Assembly: GCA_020848835.1 (NCBI GenBank)
Contig: JADLHJ010000036.1
Coordinates: 1-64,000 of the forward strand
Length of the DNA: 64,000 nucleotides
Direction: 5' to 3'
Origin: Candidatus Hydrogenedentota bacterium
GTDB lineage: Bacteria > Hydrogenedentota > Hydrogenedentia > Hydrogenedentales > SLHB01
The position numbers and the translations under genes were made by a program. Under the pieces are notes generated by a model. The model was not told the origin of the DNA. It saw nothing but the letters and a program-made list of their open reading frames with translations, and did not search any database. Of this stretch, positions 1 through 8,652 are shown one piece after another; the first letter of the stretch is position 1; each line of letters begins with the position of its first letter.

Positions 1-1
1 A

Positions 2-1357
2 AGGGACCTAAAATCGTCCAACCTGCTTGTGATAGGCGATTGTGGGTACTTTGCAGCAGACGACGGCGAACACGGGCGCGAGTTGTGGGTTGCGGATGTG
101 GCACAGGGCGGTGAGTGCAGGTTGGTGGCGGATATTGTGCCCGGTTCCGGTTCGAGTAACCCACGCAATTTGATGGCGCGTCCCCACGGCGGTTTTGTCT
201 TTGCCGCGACGACACCGGAGATGGGCGAAGAACTTTGGTACGGGATTTCTCCTGACGGGAGTAATCATTCGATCATGATGATCAAAGACATACTGCCGGG
301 CCCCATGGGTAGCGAACCGGTTCCGGTAGCGAGCGCGCAGACTATGGTGCTTTTTTATGCGACCACGTTGATGGAGGGGCGAGAATTGTGGTGCACGACG
401 GGCACCAGCGAACAACAGACCGCGCTGGTGAGGGACCTTAACCCGGGTGTGGAAGGATCCACACCGATGCGCCCGCGCGTGTACGGCGTACTGGACAATG
501 TGTACGTGGTGGCCATTCCCGACGCAATTCGCGGCTGTGTGTTGTTTAGATATGACTTTTCCGATAATACGCTTCGTGAGATTGACGATGTAGGCGAAGA
601 CACGGCACCACGCGGGATGGCCAATGGGAAGGTGTTCATGGCCAATACTGACAACGATCACGGGCACGAGTTATGGACATACGACGTGAAGAATAGAGTG
701 CTGGGTATGATCGCCGACCTGCAATCAGGACCCGATGGTTCGTATCCCTCGGAGTTTGGCAGTTGGAACGACCAAGTGCTATTTCGCGCGCAGACCGGCG
801 AAGTAGGAATCGAATTGTGGTTGAGCGACGGATCGTCAGCTGGCACGGCGCTCGTAAAGGACATCAATCCCGGGCGAGCTGACAGCGATCCTAATTCTTT
901 TGTTCCGTTGGGCGATTATGTGTTCTTTCGAGCAAAGGAGGACGCGTGTGGCCGGGAACTTTGGGTGACAAACGGCACAGTTGCCGGAACAGAGCGCGTA
1001 TGCGATCTGATGCCCGGCCCGGAATCTGGTGGGCCCTATAACATGGTCGCGCGCGGGCCGTATCTGTTTTTCTCGGCAAAAGACCCTGAACACGGAGAAG
1101 AGCTGTGGCGCACGCATCGGGACGAAGGACGGTGGGTTACGGATCTTGTAGCAGACCTGTACCCCGGCCCGACAGGGTCCGAACCGCATATGCTCCAGTG
1201 GACTGACCGCGGAGAGGGATTATTCCTGGCGAAGACCGCCTCATATGGGATAACAGTGTGCAAGCTTTCGCCCGGATTCGACGCACCGGAGATAGCGCTG
1301 GCCGGTTATCCCGAGACAACCGTCGTTCCTCTCGTCATCGAGGCGGTCACGCCATGA
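2..1357 (+). CDS. ELWxxDGT-repeat protein, 5'-truncated by window edge
   Basis: The frame is open from the first bases of the window; a GTG at 29 is a poor start because the repeat pattern already runs through it, so the gene begins upstream. The visible part holds about seven units built on the G-x-E-L-W-x-x-(D/N)-G-T theme (HGRELW, EGRELW, HGHELW, VGIELW, CGRELW, HGEELW), several followed by LVKDINPG-like ends. Such repeats are known from large secreted or surface proteins and probably form beta-propeller-like folds. No catalytic motif or membrane segment is visible. The stop codon overlaps the ATG of the next gene (ATGA), so the two are probably co-translated. The substrate or partner is unknown. 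Confidence 0.8.
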   Translation, partial: RDLKSSNLLVIGDCGYFAADDGEHGRELWVADVAQGGECRLVADIVPGSGSSNPRNLMARPHGGFVFAATTPEMGEELWYGISPDGSNHSIMMIKDILPGPMGSEPVPVASAQTMVLFYATTLMEGRELWCTTGTSEQQTALVRDLNPGVEGSTPMRPRVYGVLDNVYVVAIPDAIRGCVLFRYDFSDNTLREIDDVGEDTAPRGMANGKVFMANTDNDHGHELWTYDVKNRVLGMIADLQSGPDGSYPSEFGSWNDQVLFRAQTGEVGIELWLSDGSSAGTALVKDINPGRADSDPNSFVPLGDYVFFRAKEDACGRELWVTNGTVAGTERVCDLMPGPESGGPYNMVARGPYLFFSAKDPEHGEELWRTHRDEGRWVTDLVADLYPGPTGSEPHMLQWTDRGEGLFLAKTASYGITVCKLSPGFDAPEIALAGYPETTVVPLVIEAVTP

Positions 1358-3195
1358 CCTGTGCTGGCAATCGCTACTGCCTACGCATGACGGCAGGCCC
1401 AATGCCCGGCAGGTCTTGGTCATTGACGGAGCCGTTGACACTGGTCGGCCGCTCGATGGGTTGCCACATTCGAGTTGACGACTCGCATATATCGCGCGTG
1501 CAATGCGAGATTGCGCGCGAAGGCTCAAGCGTCCGGCTGCGAACTATTAGTGAGCGTAATCCGACAATGGTGAATGGTAACGCATGCAACAATGCGGTAC
1601 TCACGCCTGGCGATGTCATTTCATTTTGCGGGATTTCGCTGGTGATAGACCAAAACCCGGCAGCGGATACTGCAATGGCCCCATCCGCAATGGACACCCG
1701 AACGACTCAGTCATTAGACGATATTGTCCATTTGCAGTCCTCGTTCGATGCGAATAGGTATACACACGACGCAACCTTGGTCGAAGATCTGCATTCGCTG
1801 GTTGGCATCGTGCGCGCACTGGGCAAGGCCACGTCGCTCGACGCACTGATAGCGCAATTGGTAAACCATTTGACGGACCGGTTCCGCGCAGAGAGCGTTT
1901 GGATCGGTCTGCGCATGCAAGCGGATGGTGTGTTGATTCTCCTTCCGCCCGTCACGGCGGAGGAAACACGTACCGCACCGTTTGGCGTTATGCGTGAGGC
2001 GTGCGCAATGTCAGTGGGCCTTATGATTGAAGAGGCCGCTGACATGGAGGGGCGCTGGCTTATCGCAGCACCGTTGCTGCACGGCGGAGAGAGTATTGGC
2101 GCACTTGTTGTCGGCCATCCACGTTCGCTAGGGGAGTTCACGCCGGCAGATTTGCAGTATCTCGTAGCGGTAGCGGATTGCTGCGCCCCGCTGGTCCGCG
2201 CGGCGGAACGGTTCGAGCAAATGCAGCGTGACATGCATGCGAAGTCGGAAGAACCATGCACGTCTGTACAACTATTGGGGGACAGCCGTGAGATGCGCGC
2301 GCTTCAAGGCGAAATCCGCCGGGCCGCCGCAGCGCGGGCCCATGTGATATTACAAGGTGAAACCGGGGTGGGCAAAGAGTTAGCGGCGCGCATGCTTCAT
2401 GATCACAGCGCTCGATGTTCCGGTCCGTATATCGTAGTGAACTGCGCCGCCATCGCGCCCGAACTGTTCGAGAGTGACATATTTGGCCATGAACGCGGTG
2501 CGTTCACGGGCGCAATTCGGCGGAGAAAGGGGCTATTTGAACTGGCTCAGGGCGGTACGCTTTTTCTAGACGAGATCACGGAACTGAGTCTTGCCAATCA
2601 GGCGCACCTGTTGCGCGCGGTGGAAACCGGCACGTTTAGACCAGTGGGCGCTGAGCGGGAATTGAAAGTAGATGTTCGCGTTGTTTGCGCAACAAACCGG
2701 CCTCTCCCCGACCCCGAACAACGGTATTTCCGGAACGATCTCTTCCATCGCCTAGCCGGGATCGTACTGCGCATCAAACCATTGCGGGAACGTAGGGATG
2801 ACATACGGGTGCTCGCCGCGCATTTTCTGAGAACAGCCGCGCTGCATTCGGCCAACCATCCGACGGGATTCACAGAAGCAGCATTGGAAAAACTAGCGGC
2901 GTATGCCTGGCCCGGAAACGTGCGCGAGCTGCGCAACGTTGTAGAGCGGGCCTGCGACTTGTCGCGCGGCCGATACGTTAACGCCGAGAACATCCTGGTT
3001 GAAGACGCTACGCCCATCGAACCGATTCATCGCGAGAACGCAACGCTGGAAGACTTAGAACGTCAGCATCTCGTCGCGATGCTGCAGCGCCACAACAACA
3101 GGGTTTTGGATGTCGCGCGCGCCCTCGGGATATCTCGCAGCACGCTCTATTACCGACTTTCACGCCACGGAATTAAGGCGCGCCAACCAAAGTAG
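1354..3195 (+). CDS. FHA-GAF sigma-54-dependent transcriptional activator
   Basis: 613 residues from the ATG at 1354, which overlaps the upstream stop; the frame is open from 1258 but that extension would lie inside the neighbour. Order: FHA domain (about 20-100, VGRS at 31-34 and VNG at 73-75), GAF-like sensory domain (about 150-285), AAA+ sigma-54 interaction domain with Walker A GETGVGKE (335-342), GAFTGA loop (382-387) and Walker B TLFLDE (402-407), then a Fis-type helix-turn-helix at the C-terminus (about 565-613). It should activate RpoN-dependent promoters in response to a phosphothreonine partner through FHA and/or a ligand in GAF. The usual SRxH of FHA reads SRVQ here. It may control the preceding repeat-protein gene or distant targets. 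Confidence 0.95.
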   Translation: MTCAGNRYCLRMTAGPMPGRSWSLTEPLTLVGRSMGCHIRVDDSHISRVQCEIAREGSSVRLRTISERNPTMVNGNACNNAVLTPGDVISFCGISLVIDQNPAADTAMAPSAMDTRTTQSLDDIVHLQSSFDANRYTHDATLVEDLHSLVGIVRALGKATSLDALIAQLVNHLTDRFRAESVWIGLRMQADGVLILLPPVTAEETRTAPFGVMREACAMSVGLMIEEAADMEGRWLIAAPLLHGGESIGALVVGHPRSLGEFTPADLQYLVAVADCCAPLVRAAERFEQMQRDMHAKSEEPCTSVQLLGDSREMRALQGEIRRAAAARAHVILQGETGVGKELAARMLHDHSARCSGPYIVVNCAAIAPELFESDIFGHERGAFTGAIRRRKGLFELAQGGTLFLDEITELSLANQAHLLRAVETGTFRPVGAERELKVDVRVVCATNRPLPDPEQRYFRNDLFHRLAGIVLRIKPLRERRDDIRVLAAHFLRTAALHSANHPTGFTEAALEKLAAYAWPGNVRELRNVVERACDLSRGRYVNAENILVEDATPIEPIHRENATLEDLERQHLVAMLQRHNNRVLDVARALGISRSTLYYRLSRHGIKARQPK

Positions 3196-3386
3196 GAATA
3201 GTCAAAATAAGAAAGGCAACGGTGAACTCGACGATCTCGAAGAATGAAGGTGCCGCCCAACAGCCACAATACAATCTAATGGACATGAGTCACAATAGAT
3301 TCGACGTTACCCGACATACCTCAACTCATGAGATACTACGCCCAATGCAGATCGCTTGTCCTGACGCCAAATCGCCGGGTAGCGCG

Positions 3387-3989
3387 TCATTTTACCTCGT
3401 AGCGTACGGTCTCCATACACTGCCAGACGACGTCGGTGAGTGTTGCCTCTTCCTCGGCCCTTACGGTGAACATTAGTTCGCCTTGGTCAAACAGGAATTC
3501 CAAGTCGATTATGGCGATTTGGCCACGCGTTGCAAACGAAAACGAACTGAATGGACTTGAGTTGGTGGTTTTGGCAAGGCGGTACGACGCAACCTCGCCT
3601 ATGGACAATGTGCGTGACATTACAAACTCAGCTACTGGGTCTGCTTGCGAACTGCCTTGGAACCAACATATCTCCATATGCGGCTTGCCTTGCTGGTCCA
3701 CGATCGAACCCTGGCCCAAAGGGTGGTGACCGTTGTATTTGACCCTCCACCCCTCAGGAAGAGCGAACCTTATGGCAGATAGTGTGCCTCTTCCACGAAA
3801 GGGAAATCGTACGAACGGTCCCGGACCATAAAGAGATTGCTGGATTAGGAAATTGATGCATATTGCGCCAGCGACAGCCAGAGGTATCAATACGAGAAAC
3901 CAACTCGGATTGAACACAAAAGATTTGCGTCGCGCGTCAAGTTTTTCGTTCGATTTAATGGTGTCCGATTTCTTCTGGTCCGTCATCAT
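3387..3989 (-). CDS. Unrecognised single-pass membrane protein
   Basis: About 200 residues. The start is placed at the ATG at 3989 (or the adjacent ATG at 3986), because GGAG sits 5-8 bases upstream; the longer frame to 4016 has no such site. The N-terminus is short and charged (MTDQKKSD), followed by one hydrophobic segment (about residues 25-45), then a soluble, probably extracytoplasmic domain rich in beta-strand-like sequence. No family is recognised. It is oriented opposite to the sigma-54 activator and lies tail-to-tail with it. Confidence 0.65.
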   Translation of the reverse strand: MMTDQKKSDTIKSNEKLDARRKSFVFNPSWFLVLIPLAVAGAICINFLIQQSLYGPGPFVRFPFRGRGTLSAIRFALPEGWRVKYNGHHPLGQGSIVDQQGKPHMEICWFQGSSQADPVAEFVMSRTLSIGEVASYRLAKTTNSSPFSSFSFATRGQIAIIDLEFLFDQGELMFTVRAEEEATLTDVVWQCMETVRYEVK

Positions 3990-4287
3990 AAACTCTCCGA
4001 GTACTACTAACCTCAATGCTTCTTAACATCGAGCTTCGCCGCGACATACGGATGATGTTGTCCAATACACGCGAGGTTCAAGCCTTCTCGATTCTCCTAC
4101 GATCCCGTCAGGCAACAGTCTACATTGGACATAAGGAGACATGGCAGCTGCTATAGCTCCGAGTTTGACGCCAAACAGCCTGAATGGCTGCGGAATAAAA
4201 ATAGGGCTTATCCATGGGTCTGTGTTAGATCAAAGTGACAAAGCCGAAGCGGCGATAGCTACAACCGTGTATGTATGGACAAGACGG
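3990..4287. other. Intergenic, no feature recognised
   Basis: 298 bases between two minus-strand genes. It presumably carries the promoter of the membrane-protein gene, but I see no convincing promoter, terminator or repeat. The short plus-strand frames here are antisense to the downstream gene. Confidence 0.4.
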
Positions 4288-5184
4288 CTATTCCGAGCCA
4301 GGACTGTGTCTCTGGTGAGCGAATGCCGAGCGGTACCGCTCTGTCGTCCAGATTTCCGCGTCCCAGAATTCTTGAACGGCGAGAGAGTTATCGGCGGCGC
4401 GGCAGATTCCCCAGTGGTAGTGGCGGATGGGTTTTGTCGAGTCATCGAATCCGAGCCGAACGCATCGCCCAACCACGTTATTTGTGGTATGAGCGTGCCA
4501 ATAGCATTCCGCGTTTTTTGAATCAGGAGATGGGATGTTCTCATTGAAGAGCGCATTGAAGGCACAGACAAAGCGGCCTGCTGCGGACGCGAAATCGGCG
4601 TCGACCAGCCACACGTATTCAATGGTCGGGCGTATTCGTGACATCATGCAGGGAGCATCCGAGTAAAGCACCACCGACTCGCGCGTGGCAGCGAGAAGTA
4701 CGGCGTCACGAGCGCGGGCAGCCAATCCCACGAGAGAGGTATCGTCATTCATACAAGCGATTTTCATGGCAGTTTCCGTCAAGCGAGACACTGTCCAATC
4801 TGGGAATACAGCGTCCAATGCCTGCGCCAATGGATCGCGTGGTGCGGGCAGGAGGGTGTTTGATTTCCGATACCGGCCAAATATTGGGGATGCAGTTACT
4901 GCCAATAGGCGCTGAAACTCTTGCAAAGCAGCGACAACGGACTCCCGTCCGCGGTCAACGCGCTGCAATGCGCGCAGCAACCGAAAGTACTCCATCAGAG
5001 CCGGGTCTTCAGTGTAGTACCCTTCGACGGGTACATCGGCGGGGGCGATCCGAAGCGCGTCCGCGACACATCGCGCGCATTCGAGCAGTTCATTTCTTTC
5101 GTGCCTCTTCATCGCCTCGCGATACATCCAATCGAGACCGAGAAGACATATGCGATTGTCAATGACGCGGCGTATCGCGGGCAT
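4288..5184 (-). CDS. Hypothetical protein
   Basis: About 298 residues from the ATG at 5184, chosen over a GTG at 5202 because GGAG lies nine bases before the ATG. The protein looks soluble: no signal peptide or membrane segment is seen. The N-terminal half is helical and Leu/Arg-rich; the C-terminal half has several Trp, His and Cys residues (HAHTTNN, HYHWGICRAAD). I do not recognise a family. Composition and the absence of long competing frames favour a real gene, but its function is unknown. Confidence 0.55.
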   Translation of the reverse strand: MPAIRRVIDNRICLLGLDWMYREAMKRHERNELLECARCVADALRIAPADVPVEGYYTEDPALMEYFRLLRALQRVDRGRESVVAALQEFQRLLAVTASPIFGRYRKSNTLLPAPRDPLAQALDAVFPDWTVSRLTETAMKIACMNDDTSLVGLAARARDAVLLAATRESVVLYSDAPCMMSRIRPTIEYVWLVDADFASAAGRFVCAFNALFNENIPSPDSKNAECYWHAHTTNNVVGRCVRLGFDDSTKPIRHYHWGICRAADNSLAVQEFWDAEIWTTERYRSAFAHQRHSPGSE

Positions 5185-5376
5185 GTGAGGGCGCTCCGGC
5201 ACTAGCTGTTAAATTTAAGCGCGCTACGTACAGGTGAGTCAATACAACGCCACCGGTGCCGTTCGCAACAATTCGCACGCCATTGTGTCTGCAATATTTA
5301 GCGATAGGCAATCTCATGGGAATTCGACATGCCAGAGACTACCCCGTGGCCTGTTGTTCGTACGCTCCAGTCGTTG

Positions 5377-5556
5377 AATCTCGTCGCTTACCTCGTGATG
5401 GAGTACCTCGCGCTCAGGCAAGCACTCATTGTCCTGAATCGACGTGAAAAATGCCCTCAACTCAAGCTGTGGTGCCGCCTACGCTGGATGACCCTTTCCA
5501 AGTTCGGCTCGCCATGGCAGAATGCGCTGCGGATTACGCCGTCTTCCAGCTGCTGA
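5377..5556 (+). pseudogene. Decayed integrase-core transposase fragment
   Basis: A short frame reads EYLALRQALIVLNRREK, then PQLKLW and MTLSKFGSPWQNALRI. This follows the conserved N-terminal region of a large rve-type transposase group (pattern ENLALRQQLAVLxRRxxRPxLxxxDRLFWVxLSRxWxxWREALxIVxPxTV). The fragment stops at a TGA just where the catalytic half should continue, and one residue of the IVTP stretch is missing. It is therefore a relic. It lies immediately left of the first copy of the 154-bp direct repeat, which marks this spot as a past insertion site. Confidence 0.55.
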
Positions 5557-5570
5557 CCACCTGCACTGAA

Positions 5571-5724
5571 CCAAGTGCTCGGAGTTTAACAAATGGAGCA
5601 TAATTTGTTTCGCGAATGCTGCATTTCGGCGCTTTTCGCGACATTTGAAGGCGAATGCAAGTAGCTGAGACGGCTCGGATTTACTGCTTGTGGCAGTGCC
5701 CAGCCACACTGCTTTCCGTGCTTT
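5571..5724 (+). repeat. 154-bp direct repeat, left copy
   Basis: Aligned by hand without gaps to 20336-20489: 122 of 154 positions match (79%). Both copies have the same orientation and end in GTGCTTT. In the right copy these bases coincide with the anticodon arm of a tRNA-Pro 3' half. Here the following bases (ACACGATG) are not tRNA-like. The block between the copies is 14.6 kb and holds the arsenosugar genes. The repeat has no convincing gene of its own, though both copies can be read on the minus strand as similar short peptides. Confidence 0.8.
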
Positions 5725-5778
5725 ACACGATGTGAAGCTTCAATCCTTTCTCTTGTGTAAAATCGGCTTATGAAATAA

Positions 5779-6012
5779 TTACCCCAGTCGGTTCTCGTGC
5801 GTTTGGGTGAGATTACGGAGATCATCGGCCGTGACGGGAGTACCTCCGACGCCCCATGAGCCAGGAGAAACGTCTTCAATCGTTACCCATGTCACTTGGC
5901 GGAGACCCTCGCCTTCCACGGACAACACAGCGTCCGTGACCCTGCGAATCATTTCCTGCTTTTGTTCAAGTGACAGATATCCACCTACACCTTTGATTTG
6001 GACAAGCGGCAT
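5779..6012 (-). CDS. 4-oxalocrotonate tautomerase family protein
   Basis: 77 residues starting MPLVQIKGVGG. The proline after the initiator Met is the catalytic base of the tautomerase superfamily once Met is removed, and the length is typical of the small-subunit type. A purine-rich stretch (AGGAAAGGGAAG) precedes the ATG. It lies 30 bases downstream of the AhpD-like gene on the same strand, so the two are probably one transcript. Tautomerases of this size are oligomeric cytoplasmic enzymes acting on enol/keto substrates; the substrate here cannot be told. Confidence 0.88.
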   Translation of the reverse strand: MPLVQIKGVGGYLSLEQKQEMIRRVTDAVLSVEGEGLRQVTWVTIEDVSPGSWGVGGTPVTADDLRNLTQTHENRLG

Positions 6013-6042
6013 TTTTCTTCCCTTTCCTGTTGATGATTGCAG

Positions 6043-6594
6043 CTAGGCGGCCTTCGTCCACGCTGCCCGAGCAAACGCGCGGTCGAGCGGAGTGTCGGCA
6101 ATGTGGTTGGTAAAGTTGGAAAGTGTCTTGAAGCCGATACCAAGCACAACTTCCAGGACCTGCACTTTGGCGTATCCTGCATCAAAGAAAGACTTGGTGG
6201 CGGAGTCTGAAGGCCATCCACGCGAAGTCACGACCGCGGAAGTAAACTGACGCAGGGCTTCGAGCTTCTGATCGTCGATAGGCCTTCCGTTGCGAATTGC
6301 GTCGACTACGTCGCTGGAAACTTCTTGCATTCCCGCGATGACGGAGTGTGCCGCCACGCAGTATTCGCAGGTATTCTCAAAGCTCGTCGTAAGTAGAACG
6401 ATTTGGCGCTCAGTAGGGGTAAGCGAGGTCTTTTCGAAATAGCCTGCCATCGCGCGATACGCTTCGAGCAGCGCAGGTGCCTCGGCCATAACTCCCAGAA
6501 GATTTGGTACGAAACCAAACGACTTCTCCGCATTGCGGAGTTCCTCCTTGGCCGCGTTCGGAGCAGTGTTCACATCATGTACAACATATTTCAT
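6043..6594 (-). CDS. AhpD-like carboxymuconolactone decarboxylase family protein
   Basis: 183 residues with the CxxC-x3-H signature of AhpD-type alkylhydroperoxidases (C76-E-Y-C79, H83) in the central helix, preceded by the typical LTPTERQIVLL stretch. AAGGAG lies eight bases before the ATG. Members reduce peroxides through the cysteine pair or act as CMD-type lyases. The neighbouring tautomerase gene follows after 30 bases. Both lie just inside the left repeat of the putative island, so they may be cargo. A peroxidase-like detoxification role is an inference. Confidence 0.88.
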   Translation of the reverse strand: MKYVVHDVNTAPNAAKEELRNAEKSFGFVPNLLGVMAEAPALLEAYRAMAGYFEKTSLTPTERQIVLLTTSFENTCEYCVAAHSVIAGMQEVSSDVVDAIRNGRPIDDQKLEALRQFTSAVVTSRGWPSDSATKSFFDAGYAKVQVLEVVLGIGFKTLSNFTNHIADTPLDRAFARAAWTKAA

Positions 6595-6741
6595 TCGATG
6601 TACTCCTTGTTTAAAGATTTACTACACACAACTAATTGGCAACCAATTGTTCCTGACGATTCGATTTCCCTGCAGCAGGTCGAGTTTCGCGCTTCGCGAC
6701 AATGGTTACGACACTCATGTGTCGTAGAAATCGGCGAGACA

Positions 6742-7164
6742 TTACAACGATGTGGCGCGTGCAGTTGTGGAACCGATGGAATCCCGTTCTCCGCGCATAA
6801 AGCGAACGATATCGACGAGGTCAATCAACAGGGATGTTGAATTAATCACTATCACGGCCAACAGCCACGCGCGAAACGGGCCGGATACAGAAGACGACAG
6901 AGCCGTCCAAAGAAACCAAGTAACCAGCGGCGGCCAAACCAGGATATGTCCGATCCCTAGTAAGCGAACAAAGCCAAGCCGGGCGTGAATAATTGCCATC
7001 ATGACGAAACTGACCATCATTGCCACTAGTGCGAGAATTCCTTCAAGTGTTCGCGAAAAGAAGATGCCACCGCCAACGTTCACGATCGCCATGACCATGA
7101 TCCAGGCATTCCACGGAAACGCCATTGTCATGATTCGGTAAAGCAGGTCGTAGGTTACGTTCAT
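6742..7164 (-). CDS. Small polytopic membrane protein, unknown
   Basis: About 140 residues from the ATG at 7164 (AAAGG ten bases upstream; a TTG at 7182 extends the frame but is less likely). Four hydrophobic segments are visible (around residues 8-35, 40-60, 72-92 and 100-122), followed by a polar, Arg/Thr/Ser-rich tail. No family is recognised. It is transcribed away from the ECF sigma gene with about 420 bases between them. Confidence 0.6.
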   Translation of the reverse strand: MNVTYDLLYRIMTMAFPWNAWIMVMAIVNVGGGIFFSRTLEGILALVAMMVSFVMMAIIHARLGFVRLLGIGHILVWPPLVTWFLWTALSSSVSGPFRAWLLAVIVINSTSLLIDLVDIVRFMRGERDSIGSTTARATSL

Positions 7165-7585
7165 TGCACCAGTGCCTTTCAATCAGTTGAATCTCGCGAA
7201 TGCCAGCCGGCTGCCAGTATCGGCGGTGTTCGTTCGATGTGATCCGATTTGATTCAGTGTTCGTACGTGAATTAGTCGGGCGAGCAAGCAGAATCTTTCG
7301 CGAAGCAGCCGCGGTCGCCACGTTTGACGCGGGTTTTGAAGCCCCCGAAGAAAACTGTGAAGTGTAAGAATCCAGAGGCAACTTCGACTAATAGAAGCCC
7401 CGAATATAGGTTATCGAAATACCGGCAAACGTTGTTGACTTCGATGTGACCACGAAACGAAGCGAACGCAGCTACCGACAGAAAGGACGGTTCACCTGCC
7501 GCTCGTGGTATCATCCCTTTCTCCAATTGACTGAGAAAAGTGGCGCGTGCGCGAATTCAAGTGGGGATGTACGTTTAGGGTGAGC
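7165..7585. other. Divergent intergenic region upstream of the ECF sigma gene
   Basis: About 420 bases between the diverging membrane-protein and sigma-factor genes. It must hold both promoters. I did not find a clear sigma-70 or GGAAC-type ECF promoter by eye. An 84-codon minus-strand frame (7272-7526) has no recognisable protein character. Nothing else is seen. Confidence 0.4.
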
Positions 7586-8185
7586 ATGAGTTCCGTGAAC
7601 AATCATGATACGAATAAGCTAAACGCCCAGGGAGTCGCGGATCCGGGAATCTGGGTGGACCAGCACGGCGACGTGTTGTATCGCTACGCCTTAGCCCGGG
7701 TACGGCGTCCGGATGTGGCCGAGGATCTCGTGCAGGAAACCTTCCTTTCTGCGCTCAGATCGCAACATCACTTCGAGGGGCGATCCAGCGAACGCACGTG
7801 GTTAACGGGAATTCTGCGCCACAAAATTCTGGACTTCTATCGGAACAGGAGTAGGGGCATTCCTGAGTCGGATCAGATAAGCCATGAGGATTGGCTGTCG
7901 GGATTCTTCGATGAACAGGAAAGCTGGATAAAGCCCCCAAATGCGCGCGCAATTGACCCCGAGGCCTTAGTGGAGCGTGAGGAGTTTTGGGGAATCTTCG
8001 ATAGTTGTCTCGATGGCCTGCCGGTCCGATCTCGTGAAGCCTTCGTTCGACGCGTTGTGGAAGACGAAGATGTGGGCACCGTCTGTAAGGCATTGAAGGT
8101 TACGGCGACTAACCTGTACGTAATCCTCTTCCGCGCGAGGACGCAAATGAGGCACTGCCTTACATTGAAATGGTTCGAACGATAG
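7586..8185 (+). CDS. ECF-type RNA polymerase sigma factor
   Basis: 199 residues from the ATG at 7586; AGGGTGA precedes it, and the longer frame to 7547 lacks a domain. Sigma region 2 is visible (ALARVRRPDVAEDLVQETFL, then WLTGILRHKILDFYR), as is region 4 (LPVRSREAFVRRVVEDEDV, continuing to VTATNLYVILFRAR). Extracytoplasmic-function sigma factors direct RNA polymerase to a small regulon when released by an anti-sigma factor. The next gene, 25 bases on, is a zinc-finger anti-sigma candidate, and the arsenosugar genes follow on the same strand, so this sigma factor probably drives them. That regulatory link is inferred from gene order only. Confidence 0.93.
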   Translation: MSSVNNHDTNKLNAQGVADPGIWVDQHGDVLYRYALARVRRPDVAEDLVQETFLSALRSQHHFEGRSSERTWLTGILRHKILDFYRNRSRGIPESDQISHEDWLSGFFDEQESWIKPPNARAIDPEALVEREEFWGIFDSCLDGLPVRSREAFVRRVVEDEDVGTVCKALKVTATNLYVILFRARTQMRHCLTLKWFER

Positions 8186-8210
8186 AGCCCAGCAAAGTAG
8201 TCAAACGTAT

Positions 8211-8513
8211 ATGAACCCAATGAACATCATGATGATTAGCTGCAAGAAGGCGGCTGATTTGACCTGTGCGAGCCTCGACAGACCACTGACATTATGGGAA
8301 GCGGTCCGGTTACGCTTACACCTCTCCATGTGTGCTGCCTGCAAAGCGTTCCAATTGCAGAACAAAGCGCTACTGAAACTGTTTGAATTGCGTTTCCGCG
8401 ATCCCGTCTACGCCAAGCAAGAGGCCGGAATACCGCAATTGCCCCCCAACGCCTGCGAAAGACTGAAAGAAAAACTTCGCGAAGCCGCCCGCAACTCTTG
8501 TCCGCCGCACTAA
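8211..8513 (+). CDS. zf-HC2-type anti-sigma factor, soluble
   Basis: 100 residues. The zinc-binding pattern C11...H37-x3-C41-x2-C44 (HLSMCAAC) is that of the zf-HC2 anti-sigma domain, in the usual setting of a basic SLDRPLTLWE-type helix. Unlike classical membrane-bound anti-sigma factors there is no transmembrane segment; the remainder is a short amphipathic Lys/Glu-rich tail. It directly follows the ECF sigma gene. A metal- or thiol-sensing, ZAS-like role is plausible because arsenite binds cysteine clusters, but this is inference. Confidence 0.8.
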   Translation: MNPMNIMMISCKKAADLTCASLDRPLTLWEAVRLRLHLSMCAACKAFQLQNKALLKLFELRFRDPVYAKQEAGIPQLPPNACERLKEKLREAARNSCPPH

Positions 8514-8652
8514 CCCATGCGACCGCGATGCGCGCCCCATCTCGTTGGCCTACCAATCTACTTGATGTAAGAACTCTCCAAAACTTACGACTCATCGTGC
8601 GGAGGTCCGCGTAACCGCTATTGCGAATAGTTCGCTCGATAGGAAAATAAGA

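Noticed and set aside
3222..3476. Short plus-strand frame after the sigma-54 activator
   Set aside because: It overlaps the 3' end of the minus-strand membrane-protein gene and has no protein character.
7272..7526. 84-codon minus-strand frame upstream of the ECF sigma gene
   Set aside because: No ribosome site or family likeness.
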